Assembly (NCBI GenBank): GCA_004375885.1
Contig: SOJG01000099.1
Span: forward strand, 1 to 38,208
Length of the DNA stretch: 38,208 bases
Reading direction: 5' to 3'
DNA from: Dehalococcoidia bacterium
GTDB taxonomy: Bacteria; Chloroflexota; Dehalococcoidia; GIF9; AB-539-J10
Shown here: positions 16,044 through 24,268 of the stretch, in pieces
Layout: each line of letters begins with the position of its first letter
How positions within the stretch are numbered: the first letter of the stretch is position 1
Notes under the pieces: generated by a model
Database searches by the model: none
What the model was told of the DNA's origin: nothing
Seen by the model: the letters and a program-made list of their open reading frames with translations, nothing else
Program-made: the position numbers and the translations under genes

Positions 16044-17045
16044 ATGGCTGAATACAAAGATATACTAGTTTGTGGTGAGCTAGCAGACGGAAAGCTGGCC
16101 CCCATTACCGCTGAGTTGCTGGGGTGCGGTAGGAAGCTGGCTGATGACCTGAAAGAGGGCCTATTTTGCCTGCTGGCCAGCGATGCAGTCGGCGCGGCCT
16201 CTAAGGAAGCAATTGCCTTCGGAGCAGACAAGGTTTACGTTGTAGAACACGCCGCACTTAAAGAATACCAAGCAGACTGCTACATCCAAGTCGCCGAGAG
16301 CTTGGTCAAGGAGCTCTCTCCCAGGGTAGTCCTTATGGGGCAGACATCTATGGGTAGAGACCTGGCTCCTCGCCTTGCCTTCAGACTGGGTACCAGCCTG
16401 ACAACAGATTGTCTCGACCTGAGCATAGACACGGAAACGAAGCTATTGACGCAAACGCGCCCGGTCTATGGTGGCAATGCTCAAGCTATATTCGTTAGCG
16501 AACTCATGCCTCTGATGGTCACAGTCAGATCCAAGGCAATGTCTCCATTGGAGCGTGATGACTCAAGGAAAGGAGAGGTCATCCCTACCAAGGTTGACAT
16601 AGACACCTCCAAAGTACGGACAAAGATATTAGAGACTGTCAAGGAAGAAGCGGTCGGCATTAAGCTTGAGGATGCCCCTGTGATTGTCTGTGGAGGCAGG
16701 GGGCTGGGCGGTCCTGAGCCCTTCCAGACTACACTAAAGGAGCTAGCTGATTTGCTGCATGGTGCGGTCGGGGCCTCACGTCCTCCCGCTGATAACGGCT
16801 GGGTGTCGGAGGCGCTGCACATCGGCCTCACTGGAAAAATCGTTGCTCCTGATATCTACATTGCCATAGCTCTTTCAGGTGCTAGCCAACACACAGCTGG
16901 GTGTACGGGCTCCAAACATATCATAGCCATCAATAAGGACCCCGAGGCAAACATATTCAGGGAGGCGGAATTCGGAGTGGTGGGCAAATATGAAGAAGTG
17001 GTGCCAGCCTTAACCGGCAAGCTGAAAGAGCTATTAGCTGGCTAG
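16044..17045 (+). CDS. etfA: Electron transfer flavoprotein alpha subunit
   Basis: EtfA binds the redox-active FAD. I start it at the ATG at 16044, which has AAGGAGG just upstream; the open frame begins 24 bases earlier inside the etfB end. The 333-residue protein shows the C-terminal FAD-binding signature: GGRGLGGPEPF, GAVGASRPPADNGW, IGLTGKIVAPDIYIAIALSG, ASQHTAGCTGSKHIIAINKD and EAEFGVVGKYEEVVPAL. The N-terminal half is the usual ETF fold. There is no ferredoxin domain, so it is the short EtfA form. A stem-loop terminator candidate follows the stop. Confidence 0.95.
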   Translation: MAEYKDILVCGELADGKLAPITAELLGCGRKLADDLKEGLFCLLASDAVGAASKEAIAFGADKVYVVEHAALKEYQADCYIQVAESLVKELSPRVVLMGQTSMGRDLAPRLAFRLGTSLTTDCLDLSIDTETKLLTQTRPVYGGNAQAIFVSELMPLMVTVRSKAMSPLERDDSRKGEVIPTKVDIDTSKVRTKILETVKEEAVGIKLEDAPVIVCGGRGLGGPEPFQTTLKELADLLHGAVGASRPPADNGWVSEALHIGLTGKIVAPDIYIAIALSGASQHTAGCTGSKHIIAINKDPEANIFREAEFGVVGKYEEVVPALTGKLKELLAG

Positions 17046-17075
17046 ACCAACACGGAAGGGTAGCCGAGGACTTGA

Positions 17076-17102
17076 GAAGCCCCGCTACGCCACCGGGGTT
17101 TC
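17076..17102 (+). terminator. Terminator candidate after etfA
   Basis: A 9-bp stem (GAAGCCCCG, 17076-17084, pairing with CGGGGTTTC, 17094-17102, one G-T pair) with a 9-base loop lies 30 bases after the etfA stop and is followed by TATTTCC. The T-run is weak. It lies between etfA and the convergent GNAT gene. Confidence 0.5.
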
Positions 17103-17219
17103 TATTTCCAGAGCACGAAGCGCACCGAACAGAGGCACGAGAGCCTGCGGAGATGAAACTCTATTGCCTCAGACACTGAAATCAGTTTCAAGGTTGGCTT
17201 GCATTTTTTACCCGCGCTC

Positions 17220-17879
17220 TTATTCCTGTCCATCCGCCTTATGCAAGAGGAGCTGATATATAAAGCCCGTGATTGGTCTATCCGCCAAATAAGATTCCAA
17301 CGGGTCTTTGTATTCAGCCCATCTTCTGAAGCCGTATCTCTCATAAAACCAGAAGCTCGCAGTCTCGTCCGTGGGTACAGAAATAGATTTGACCCCGCAT
17401 CTCAAAGCGTGATGGACGAAGCGGTCCATAAGAGCGCGTCCGATTCGTTTGCCCTGATATTTTGGGGCGACGGCGAAAAGCACAACCTCTGCTTGACCTG
17501 CAGGCATGTTTCTTCTCAGCACTCTTAGCTGGTCTAGACAGGGGTTCATAAATCTGATTAGTTTTCTCCGACTTCCGTATCTGCCAAGTAGAAACCGCAC
17601 TGAAATTAGAAGCAACCGTTTCAGCATTTGTCCCGTACTAATCAGGACAGACCTCCGCCTGACTCGCCCAAAGATGAGTCCCACCACTTCTGTAGCCGTA
17701 ACGGCAACCTCGTGGTAGTTAGCGACTGCATGGCAAGCGTCTATTTGGGCCCGCATGAATCTGCTGGCTTCTTCCCCGGCAAATCTACTGGCTTGGAGCG
17801 GAAAAGCTTCTGCTGCGATACCGGCGCAAACCGGGAGGTCTGTTCTTCGATAGTGTCGAAATGCAGTGGTGGGACTCAT
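17220..17879 (-). CDS. GNAT-family N-acetyltransferase
   Basis: This 219-residue protein has the GNAT fold that transfers an acetyl group from acetyl-CoA to an amine. Motif A is clear: VVLFAVAPKYQGKRIGRAL (about 132-150), with the pyrophosphate-binding Q-x-x-x-I-G/A loop at Gln142-Gly147. Motif B is FWFYERYGF (176-184). A basic hydrophobic stretch in the middle (about 84-112, RLLLISVRFLLGRYG) is unusual and might contact a membrane or a large substrate. No substrate can be assigned. AGAAGG lies about 8 bases before the ATG. It is a single gene on the minus strand, downstream of the EF-G2 gene by 99 bases. Confidence 0.85.
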   Translation of the reverse strand: MSPTTAFRHYRRTDLPVCAGIAAEAFPLQASRFAGEEASRFMRAQIDACHAVANYHEVAVTATEVVGLIFGRVRRRSVLISTGQMLKRLLLISVRFLLGRYGSRRKLIRFMNPCLDQLRVLRRNMPAGQAEVVLFAVAPKYQGKRIGRALMDRFVHHALRCGVKSISVPTDETASFWFYERYGFRRWAEYKDPLESYLADRPITGFIYQLLLHKADGQE

Positions 17880-17978
17880 AGTGCAGCCCTTCTTCTACCA
17901 CCGCCACGAGGACATATGCTTGTAACAGTCAGTGCAGCTTGAAGTGTGCAAGCTCAGTGGCGTAGCTTCCAGGCAGCC

Positions 17979-20030
17979 TCAGTCGCCCTTGCCCGTCCCT
18001 TTCTCAGCGATGATTTTCTGACTGACATGTGGCGGCACTTCGTCGTAGTGGTCGAATTCCATCACGAAGTCACCGCGCCCTTGTGTCATCGATTTTAGAT
18101 CTATGGCGTAACGAACCAGCTCGGCATAAGGTGCCTGGGCCTCGATAACATTTATGCCATCACCGGGATTCATTCCGAGCACGCGCCCTCTTTTGGTATT
18201 GAGATCGCTAATAATATCCCCGGTATACGTCTCAGGCACGATAATAGTGAGATTCATCACGGGCTCAACCAATGCCGGCTGTCCCTGAGACAATCCCTTT
18301 TTCAAAGCCTGTGCTCCAGCAATCTTAAAAGCGATGTCCGAAGAATCGACTGGATGGAAGCTGCCATCGTAAAGGGTTACTCTCACGTCCACTACGGGAT
18401 AACCAGCCAGGACCCCTTCCTGTTTCGCCTCATTGACTCCCTTCTCCACCGAGGGTATATAGTTCTGGGGTATTGTCCCCCCAACGATCTTCTGAGCAAA
18501 TTCAAATCCCCCACCTCTGGATAGAGGCTCCAACTTCAAAAGGACATGCCCATATTGACCGTGCCCTCCAGTCTGCTTCCTGTGTTTGTGCTCTGCCTTG
18601 GTCGACATCGTGATAGTCTCTTTGTACGGGATCTTCGGCCAATCCAATCTCACCTCTACCCCGAATTTGCGGCGTATTTTCTCCTTGACTATCTCGAGGT
18701 GGCTATCACCAACTCCAGAGATGATGAACTCGTTGGTATCGGCTTCGCGACGTGTCTGGAGAGAAGGGTCTTCCTCACAGATCCTGGGCACAACAGTGCT
18801 CATTTTCTCTAGGTCCGTCTTAGTCAGAGGCTGCATCGCCATGCTGAAGTTCGCTCTTGGAAATTCGATGCCAGCAAATATCACGGGATGCTCGCGAGCA
18901 CAGAGGGTATCACCAGTGGTGGTTAGAGCTAATCTCGCCACCACCCCGATATCTCCGGCAGCGACCTGCGGCACCTGCTGCTGGTTTTTGCCCAGCATGG
19001 TAAACAGTTGGCCAATCCGTTCCATGCTGTTCTTGTTGGCATTCCAGACCTGGGAATTACTGGAAATAAGGCCTGAATAGACCCGAAAATAGCTGAGCTT
19101 ACCAACGTAGGGGTCTGCGCTGGTTTTGAAAACGAGGCCGGAGAAGGGGGACTCCGGACTAGGTTTGACTTCCTCTTGCTCACCGCTGGCCACGTTCTTA
19201 GCTACGAAGACATCCTTTTCTTCTGGCGAAGGCAGGTAGTAGCAGATACCGTTGAGAACTTGCTGTGTGCCGATGCCCTGCAACGCAGAGCCAACAAAAA
19301 CAGGCACTAGCTTGCCGGCAACAGTAGACTTCTTCAGGCCAGCAAGGATTTCCTCGTTGTTTATGGACTCGCCCTCCAGATACTTGTTAAGAAGCTCATC
19401 ATCGGCTTCGGCAGCGGCCTCCACCAGCTTTTCACGGCTAGCTTCTGCTTGGTCCCGAAGCGTTGGAGGTATCTCTGCTTCCCGCGAGTCAGCACCAACA
19501 TAGGCCTTCATGCTCACCAAGTCGACAAGGCCCTGAAAATCGCTTTGCGAGCCTACGGGTAATTGCAGGGGCAAGCATCTGCGCGATAATTTAGCCTGAA
19601 TTCCCTCCAGAGCAGAGAGGAAATCAGCATTGTCACGATCCATCTTATTGACAAATATCAAGCGCGGCAAACCTGCCTTTTCGGCATCGCTCCACATCTG
19701 CTCTGTGCCTACCTCCACACCCGAAGCAGCGCATACTACAACCACTGCTCCCTCGGTCACCCTCAATCCCGATCTAACCTCACCAATGAAATCGGCATAC
19801 CCCGGGGTATCAATGAGATTCATCTTCGTCCCTTGCCATTCGAAGCGCAGCACAGAGAGGTTAATGCCCATATGACGTTCCACCTCGAGCGGCTCATAAT
19901 CCGAGACAGCAGTGCCGTCATCAACTCTCCCCAAACGCTGAGTAGCACCGGAGGCAAACAGCATAGACTCGGCGAGTGAGGTTTTCCCTGCCCCTTGATG
20001 AGAAACCAATACGATGTTTCGGATTTGCAT
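17979..20030 (-). CDS. Elongation factor G-like GTPase (EF-G2 type)
   Basis: This 683-residue translational GTPase has all five EF-G domains but belongs to the EF-G2 side branch. The P-loop is SHQGAGKTSL (residues 10-19) instead of AHIDAGKTTT. Switch I is RHMGINLSV rather than RGITI. Switch II is DTPGYADF with Tyr78 where canonical factors have the catalytic His. NKMD (128-131) is intact. Domain IV contains the conserved HGQYGHV-type loop (GGHGQYGHV) and RVLGMNPG is present near the end. In other bacteria EF-G2 binds ribosomes and GTP but does not replace the main EF-G in vivo; its role here is unknown. It is divergent from gatC with an 87-base shared promoter region, and the transcript appears leaderless. 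Confidence 0.92.
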   Translation of the reverse strand: MQIRNIVLVSHQGAGKTSLAESMLFASGATQRLGRVDDGTAVSDYEPLEVERHMGINLSVLRFEWQGTKMNLIDTPGYADFIGEVRSGLRVTEGAVVVVCAASGVEVGTEQMWSDAEKAGLPRLIFVNKMDRDNADFLSALEGIQAKLSRRCLPLQLPVGSQSDFQGLVDLVSMKAYVGADSREAEIPPTLRDQAEASREKLVEAAAEADDELLNKYLEGESINNEEILAGLKKSTVAGKLVPVFVGSALQGIGTQQVLNGICYYLPSPEEKDVFVAKNVASGEQEEVKPSPESPFSGLVFKTSADPYVGKLSYFRVYSGLISSNSQVWNANKNSMERIGQLFTMLGKNQQQVPQVAAGDIGVVARLALTTTGDTLCAREHPVIFAGIEFPRANFSMAMQPLTKTDLEKMSTVVPRICEEDPSLQTRREADTNEFIISGVGDSHLEIVKEKIRRKFGVEVRLDWPKIPYKETITMSTKAEHKHRKQTGGHGQYGHVLLKLEPLSRGGGFEFAQKIVGGTIPQNYIPSVEKGVNEAKQEGVLAGYPVVDVRVTLYDGSFHPVDSSDIAFKIAGAQALKKGLSQGQPALVEPVMNLTIIVPETYTGDIISDLNTKRGRVLGMNPGDGINVIEAQAPYAELVRYAIDLKSMTQGRGDFVMEFDHYDEVPPHVSQKIIAEKGTGKGD

Positions 20031-20038
20031 AGCTCTGC

Positions 20039-20067
20039 ATTATAACTTCGTCCCTGAAGATAAGCAA
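20039..20067 (-). promoter_or_regulatory. Promoter of the EF-G2 gene (leaderless)
   Basis: On the minus strand TTGCTT (20067-20062), 17 bases, then a perfect TATAAT (20044-20039). Only 8 bases separate the -10 box from the ATG at 20030, giving a predicted 5' leader of 0-3 bases. No ribosome-binding sequence is present. Confidence 0.55.
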
Positions 20068-20072
20068 CCGCT

Positions 20073-20100
20073 GTTACACTTCGAAACCCAATGCTATAAT
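20073..20100 (+). promoter_or_regulatory. Promoter of gatC-plsY-gatA
   Basis: GTTACA (20073-20078), 16 bases, then TATAAT (20095-20100), which is extended to TGCTATAAT. The predicted leader to the gatC ATG is about 11 bases with no clear ribosome site. Its -35 lies back-to-back with that of the EF-G2 gene. Confidence 0.5.
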
Positions 20101-20117
20101 GTAACCGTCACGTCGAG

Positions 20118-20405
20118 ATGAAACTGAGTCATGAACAGGTGAGGCATATCGCTTGGCTTGCTCGCTTGGGCTTAAGCGAGGAGGACGTGGAGAAATTCAG
20201 TCTCCAGCTATCTAACATTCTAGAGAACATCGAAATACTCAGGCAAGTAGATACAACAGGCGTGCCACCGGCCACTCATAGCATCACGCTACGAAATGTC
20301 TTCAGGAAAGACGATGTAGTTGACTCATATAGCCAAACTCAGATCCTGTCAAACGCACCAGAGCAAGAGGAGAATTGCTTCAAAGTCCAGCCAATACTAG
20401 AGTGA
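20118..20405 (+). CDS. gatC: Aspartyl/glutamyl-tRNA amidotransferase subunit C
   Basis: GatC stabilises the GatA-GatB heterodimer that converts Glu-tRNA-Gln (or Asp-tRNA-Asn) to the amidated form. The 95-residue protein matches the family throughout: MKLSHEQVRHIAWLARLGLS at the N-terminus, a helical FSLQLSNILENIEILRQVDT segment, then VPPATH, LRNVFRKDDV and a C-terminal APEQEENCFKVQPIL. Length is typical. It is the first gene of an operon with plsY (13 bases after the stop) and gatA. The mRNA start appears very close to the ATG. Confidence 0.95.
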   Translation: MKLSHEQVRHIAWLARLGLSEEDVEKFSLQLSNILENIEILRQVDTTGVPPATHSITLRNVFRKDDVVDSYSQTQILSNAPEQEENCFKVQPILE

Positions 20406-20418
20406 GCTCATCAGGCAG

Positions 20419-21066
20419 ATGATTGACGTAACTATCGGCATCATAAGTGGCTATCTCCTGGGCTCGATTCCTTCAGCATATCTCGCCGGCCGCCTGCGAA
20501 AGGGGATAGATATCCGCAAAGCGGGGAGCCGAAACATGGGCGCCGTGAATGTCTACTACGAGGTCGGGCTAGTAGACGCCGTACTGGTGAGCCTGGCCGA
20601 CCTCAGCAAAGGCGTAGCGGCAATTCTGCTCGTGCGGTCGTTGTCAGGCATCCCTCTCATTGCGGGATTTGATCTGCTTACCGGGCTCACCGGCGCAGCT
20701 GCCGTAGCAGGCCATATGTTCCCGGTCTTCCTCAGATTCCATGGCGGCAAGGGAGGGGCTACCGCCACTGGGGTTCTCCTCTTCCTGATGCCATTGGCAT
20801 TTCCAATTCTCCTCGCCATTTTTGTAATAGCTGTGCTTCTTACTCGTAATCCCACGTTTAGTTATAGCTTGCTGATGATTGCCTTCCCATTCATCGCCTG
20901 GCTTATCTACTTCGAGCGCCACGGCGAACCTTTGATATTCTTCTCCAAAGGCCTGGGGGTATTCCCAGGCACACAATACATACCCAGGCTTAGAGAGATG
21001 CGCAGCAAAACTGGTGGCGACTGGCGTAACGTTATTATGCGTCGCAGCCTCAGAGAAAGACTGTGA
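20419..21066 (+). CDS. plsY: Glycerol-3-phosphate acyltransferase PlsY
   Basis: PlsY is a polytopic inner-membrane enzyme that transfers an acyl group from acyl-phosphate to glycerol-3-phosphate, starting phospholipid synthesis. The 215-residue protein has about five to seven hydrophobic segments and the three family motifs: GSIPSAYLAGRL (16-27), GSRNMGAVNVY (41-51; the common form is GSGNxGATN, so two positions vary) and GHMFPVFLRFHGGKGG (about 98-113). Length is near the usual 200. It lies between gatC and gatA, and its TGA overlaps the gatA GTG by 4 bases (GTGA). A fatty-acid ester membrane is implied. Confidence 0.92.
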   Translation: MIDVTIGIISGYLLGSIPSAYLAGRLRKGIDIRKAGSRNMGAVNVYYEVGLVDAVLVSLADLSKGVAAILLVRSLSGIPLIAGFDLLTGLTGAAAVAGHMFPVFLRFHGGKGGATATGVLLFLMPLAFPILLAIFVIAVLLTRNPTFSYSLLMIAFPFIAWLIYFERHGEPLIFFSKGLGVFPGTQYIPRLREMRSKTGGDWRNVIMRRSLRERL

Positions 21067-22541
21067 ACATGCAGGCGACGGAACTACACCAGCTAACTAT
21101 CCATGAGGCGCATGAGCTGCTCAAACAAAGGAAAACCTCCTCACTGGAGTTGACGAAGTCTGTGCTGAAGCGCATCAACGATGTAGAGGGCAGGGTTCGC
21201 GCGTGTGTCACCATTGCCGAAGACATAGCTCTCAAGGAAGCAGACAAAGTCGATGCCTACATGAGAGCTGGCCACGAAATCACCCCTTTGACGGGCATCC
21301 CGGCCTTAATCAAGGACGTCATATGCACGAAGGGGATAAAGACAACCTGCAGTTCAAAGATGCTGCAGAATTTCGTCCCCCCCTATGATGCTACGGTAAT
21401 AGAGAAACTGAACGCACAGAAGGCCGTCATAGTGGGGAAAACGAATATGGACGAGTTCGCCATGGGCTCTTCTACGGAGCACTCCGCCTTTTTCGCGACC
21501 CACAATCCCTGGGACCTGAGTCGGGTGCCCGGAGGCAGCAGCGGCGGCTCAGCAGTTGCTGTGTCCACAGATGAGGCTATCTACGCTCTGGGGTCTGACA
21601 CTGGCGGCAGCATCCGTCAACCGGCCGGATTCTGCAGCGTCGTAGCACTCAGACCCACCTACGGTCGGGTCAGCCGGTTCGGTCTGCTCGCCTTTGCCAG
21701 CTCCCTTGACCAGATCGGACCGATGACCAAGGATGTCACTGACTGTGCACTGGTGATGAACGCTATTGCCGGGCACGACCCCAGAGACTCAACCTCAGTG
21801 CCTCATCCTGTGCCGGACTACGCCCAGCACCTGGTTCCCGACATCAAGGGACTGAAGATTGGTATCCCGGGGGAATATCTTGTCGAGGGTATGCAGACCG
21901 AGGTGCGAGCGGCTCTGGAACGAGCCGTAGACAAACTCCAGGAACTAGGTGCAGAAGTAGATTGGGGTGTCTCTTTGCCACATACTAAGTACGCGCTGGC
22001 TGCCTATTACATAATCGCCCCTTCCGAGGCGTCGGCGAACCTGGCCCGCTACGACGGGGTGAAATACGGCTTTTCTGCCGGAAATGCCAGCAATGTGATC
22101 CAGGCAACGGAGAGGACGCGGCAATTCGGTTTCGGCCCTGAGGTCAAAAGGCGCATAATGCTGGGTACCTATGCTTTGTCCGCAGGCTATTACGACGCTT
22201 ACTACGTGAAAGCGCAGCAGGTACGCACCCTTATAAAACAGGAATTTGACCAGGTCCTTCAAAGATATGACGCCCTGGTCACCCCGACCTCGCCGACCGT
22301 GCCCTTCAAGCTGGGCGAAAAGCTGGAAGACCCGATGCAAATGTATCTGAGCGATATATGCACGCTGCCCATAAGCATAGCTGGAATCCCGGCCATCTCG
22401 ATACCCGCCGGTTTTGCTGACAATCTGCCCATAGGCATGCAAATCATAGGCAAGCCTTTCAGCGAAGGAGTGTTGCTGCGCATCGCCTTCGCCTACGAGC
22501 AGGCAACCGATTGGCATAGCAGAAAACCTCCGTTATCATGA
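21063..22541 (+). CDS. gatA: Aspartyl/glutamyl-tRNA amidotransferase subunit A
   Basis: GatA is the glutaminase subunit of the tRNA-dependent amidotransferase. The 492-residue amidase-signature protein carries the Ser-cisSer-Lys triad: Lys84 in ALIKDV, Ser159 in VPGGSSGGS and Ser183 in GSDTGGSIRQPA, with the same spacing as in S. aureus GatA. GKTNMDEFAMGSS is also diagnostic. Translation starts at GTG 21063, overlapping the plsY stop; an ATG two codons later is an alternative. GatB is not in the window. In organisms lacking GlnRS or AsnRS this complex is essential. Confidence 0.96.
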   Translation: MNMQATELHQLTIHEAHELLKQRKTSSLELTKSVLKRINDVEGRVRACVTIAEDIALKEADKVDAYMRAGHEITPLTGIPALIKDVICTKGIKTTCSSKMLQNFVPPYDATVIEKLNAQKAVIVGKTNMDEFAMGSSTEHSAFFATHNPWDLSRVPGGSSGGSAVAVSTDEAIYALGSDTGGSIRQPAGFCSVVALRPTYGRVSRFGLLAFASSLDQIGPMTKDVTDCALVMNAIAGHDPRDSTSVPHPVPDYAQHLVPDIKGLKIGIPGEYLVEGMQTEVRAALERAVDKLQELGAEVDWGVSLPHTKYALAAYYIIAPSEASANLARYDGVKYGFSAGNASNVIQATERTRQFGFGPEVKRRIMLGTYALSAGYYDAYYVKAQQVRTLIKQEFDQVLQRYDALVTPTSPTVPFKLGEKLEDPMQMYLSDICTLPISIAGIPAISIPAGFADNLPIGMQIIGKPFSEGVLLRIAFAYEQATDWHSRKPPLS

Positions 22542-22634
22542 AAATAGTGCCAGTGAGGTGATATTCAGGCTATATCTATGCCGAAGCGCCGCAATCTTTT
22601 ATGACTTTCCATATCCTGTGGATTTGGGCGCAAT

Positions 22635-22772
22635 ATGAGTAGCAGGCGGAAGAGAAGGCAATCGGAACGCAGGCTGGCCAAGGCTAGCAGACGTAATCCG
22701 ACTACGATCTGGACTATCGTAATTATCGCCCTGGTGGTTGTAGCGGTCGGCCTGGCCCGAACTTGCAGATAG
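22635..22772 (+). CDS. Small single-pass membrane peptide, 45 residues
   Basis: A short open frame begins 94 bases after gatA. It encodes a strongly basic N-terminus (SSRRKRRQSERRLAKASRR), followed by NPTTIWTIVIIALVVVAVGL as one clear transmembrane helix and a short tail ARTCR. The basic region before the helix predicts an N-in orientation. The ribosome site is poor (TGGG about 7 bases upstream), so expression would rely on the gatA transcript. The charge and hydrophobicity pattern is unlikely by chance, but no family is recognised. Confidence 0.5.
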   Translation: MSSRRKRRQSERRLAKASRRNPTTIWTIVIIALVVVAVGLARTCR

Positions 22773-22960
22773 CCTTCCAATAGAAAACAGGCATTGCTGA
22801 CGATGATAAAGCCAGCTGCTCACAACCCACGGTCATCATGAACGGCATATGCAGGCTCGAGAAAATCGACGCCACAAACAGCTTGCCTTCTTACGCCCTC
22901 CGAGACATCAGGGGCCTCCTGCCTGGCGCGAACGAACAGCTCTTCGAAGTAACCCTTCTT

Positions 22961-24124
22961 CTAGATTGCCCTTCCCGACACCCCGATGTTACGGGCAATC
23001 ACGATGCGTAGTATTTCTGACGTTCCCTCGCCGATCTCAAGAATCCTCTGATCCCGATACAATCTCTCGACGTCATAATCCTTCATCAGCCCGTACCCTC
23101 CATGAAGTTGCACGGCGTGATGAACACAGCGGCGCATAACCTCGGAACAGAACAATTTCGCCATCGCCGCCTCCTTAGTGATGGGACGCCCTTTTTCTCG
23201 TAGCCAGCAGGCCTTGTAGAGCAGATTCCTGGCCAGTTCGATCTCTAACGCCATGTCCGCTAGCTTGAAGGCGTTGACTTGAAAGGAAGCGACTGGTCGC
23301 CCGAATTGGATGCGCGAATTCGCGTATTGTAGGGACAACTCGAAAGCCGCCTGAGACCCACCCAATCCCATAGCAGCAATGCTGAGACGTCCATCATCGA
23401 GCGTGGCCAGCATTTGATGAAAGCCATCCCCTTTTGTCCCCAGAAGGTTTTCCTTCGGTACAACGCAATCATCGAAGAAAAGCTCACCGGTGTTGGATGC
23501 TCGCCACATCATCTTGTTCCTCATCTCCTTCGCTGTGAAGCCAGGAGTCCCGCTAGGAACGATAAGACAACTAAGCTCCGGCTTGCCATCCTCACGCTTG
23601 CCAGTGACGGCCTGGACAATAATAACGCCCGTTAGTGAGCAGGCTGAGTTGGTGATGAAGATCTTATGCCCATTGATGGTCCAGTGATCTCCGTCAAGTG
23701 TTGCGGTGGTTCGAGTGCTTCCGGCATCAGAGCCAGCATCAGGCTCCGTGAGACCAAAGGCAGCTAGACACTCACCCGAACAAAGCCTGGGCAGCCATTC
23801 TTGCTTCTGCTTCTCGTCACCGAAGTAGTAGATGGGGCCAATGCCCAGAGAATTTCCGGCCGCAATGGTAGCAGCCTGGGAGGCATCCACCCTGGCCAGC
23901 TCTTCAACCGCGATTGCATACGAGATGTAGCCCATGTTCGATCCACCATACTGCTCCGGAACGAAGCAACCCAGCAAACCCAGATCCGCCATTCTGCGCG
24001 TCAGCTCGGCAGAGAACTCCTCCTTTTCGTCCAGCTCTCGGGCCATGGGGGCAATCTCCCCCTCAGCGAAAGCCCGAACCGACTGCCGCGTTAGATTTTG
24101 TGCCTCACTCAGATCGAAATCCAC
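22961..24124 (-). CDS. Acyl-CoA dehydrogenase
   Basis: This 387-residue flavoenzyme oxidises an acyl-CoA to the 2-enoyl-CoA and passes electrons to ETF. FAD/substrate motifs are visible: AAFGLTEPDAGSDAGS (about 121-136), the WTINGHKIFITN strand, and RIQFGRPVASFQ. The catalytic base is Glu366 in IGEGTSEI near the C-terminus, as in short-chain and branched-chain dehydrogenases; isovaleryl-CoA dehydrogenases use a Glu at another position, so an exact substrate cannot be assigned. The start is a GTG with AAAGGAT upstream. It is the last gene of the leucine-type operon, 144 bases after aacS. Confidence 0.92.
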   Translation of the reverse strand: MDFDLSEAQNLTRQSVRAFAEGEIAPMARELDEKEEFSAELTRRMADLGLLGCFVPEQYGGSNMGYISYAIAVEELARVDASQAATIAAGNSLGIGPIYYFGDEKQKQEWLPRLCSGECLAAFGLTEPDAGSDAGSTRTTATLDGDHWTINGHKIFITNSACSLTGVIIVQAVTGKREDGKPELSCLIVPSGTPGFTAKEMRNKMMWRASNTGELFFDDCVVPKENLLGTKGDGFHQMLATLDDGRLSIAAMGLGGSQAAFELSLQYANSRIQFGRPVASFQVNAFKLADMALEIELARNLLYKACWLREKGRPITKEAAMAKLFCSEVMRRCVHHAVQLHGGYGLMKDYDVERLYRDQRILEIGEGTSEILRIVIARNIGVSGRAI

Positions 24125-24268
24125 TAGTCATCCTTTCCAGGGATACTCTCTGTTTACAGCGCGCAAGAGATCACCTTCTCGCCCGGAAGTAGCTGGAAGA
24201 CGTACCGTATCCGCGCGATCTGGTTGCTCCCGATTCCCCGGTTCTTGTCATTTCTCAATAACAACAAA

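Noticed and set aside
21945..22517. Long antisense open frames opposite gatA (and similarly opposite aacS, coaBC, gyrA and lon)
   Set aside because: They mirror strong sense genes, have no own signals, and are explained by codon bias of the sense strand.
22838..23011. 57-codon plus-strand frame after the small membrane peptide (MNGICRLEKIDATNS...)
   Set aside because: No ribosome site, and its end is antisense to the acyl-CoA dehydrogenase gene; no family resemblance.
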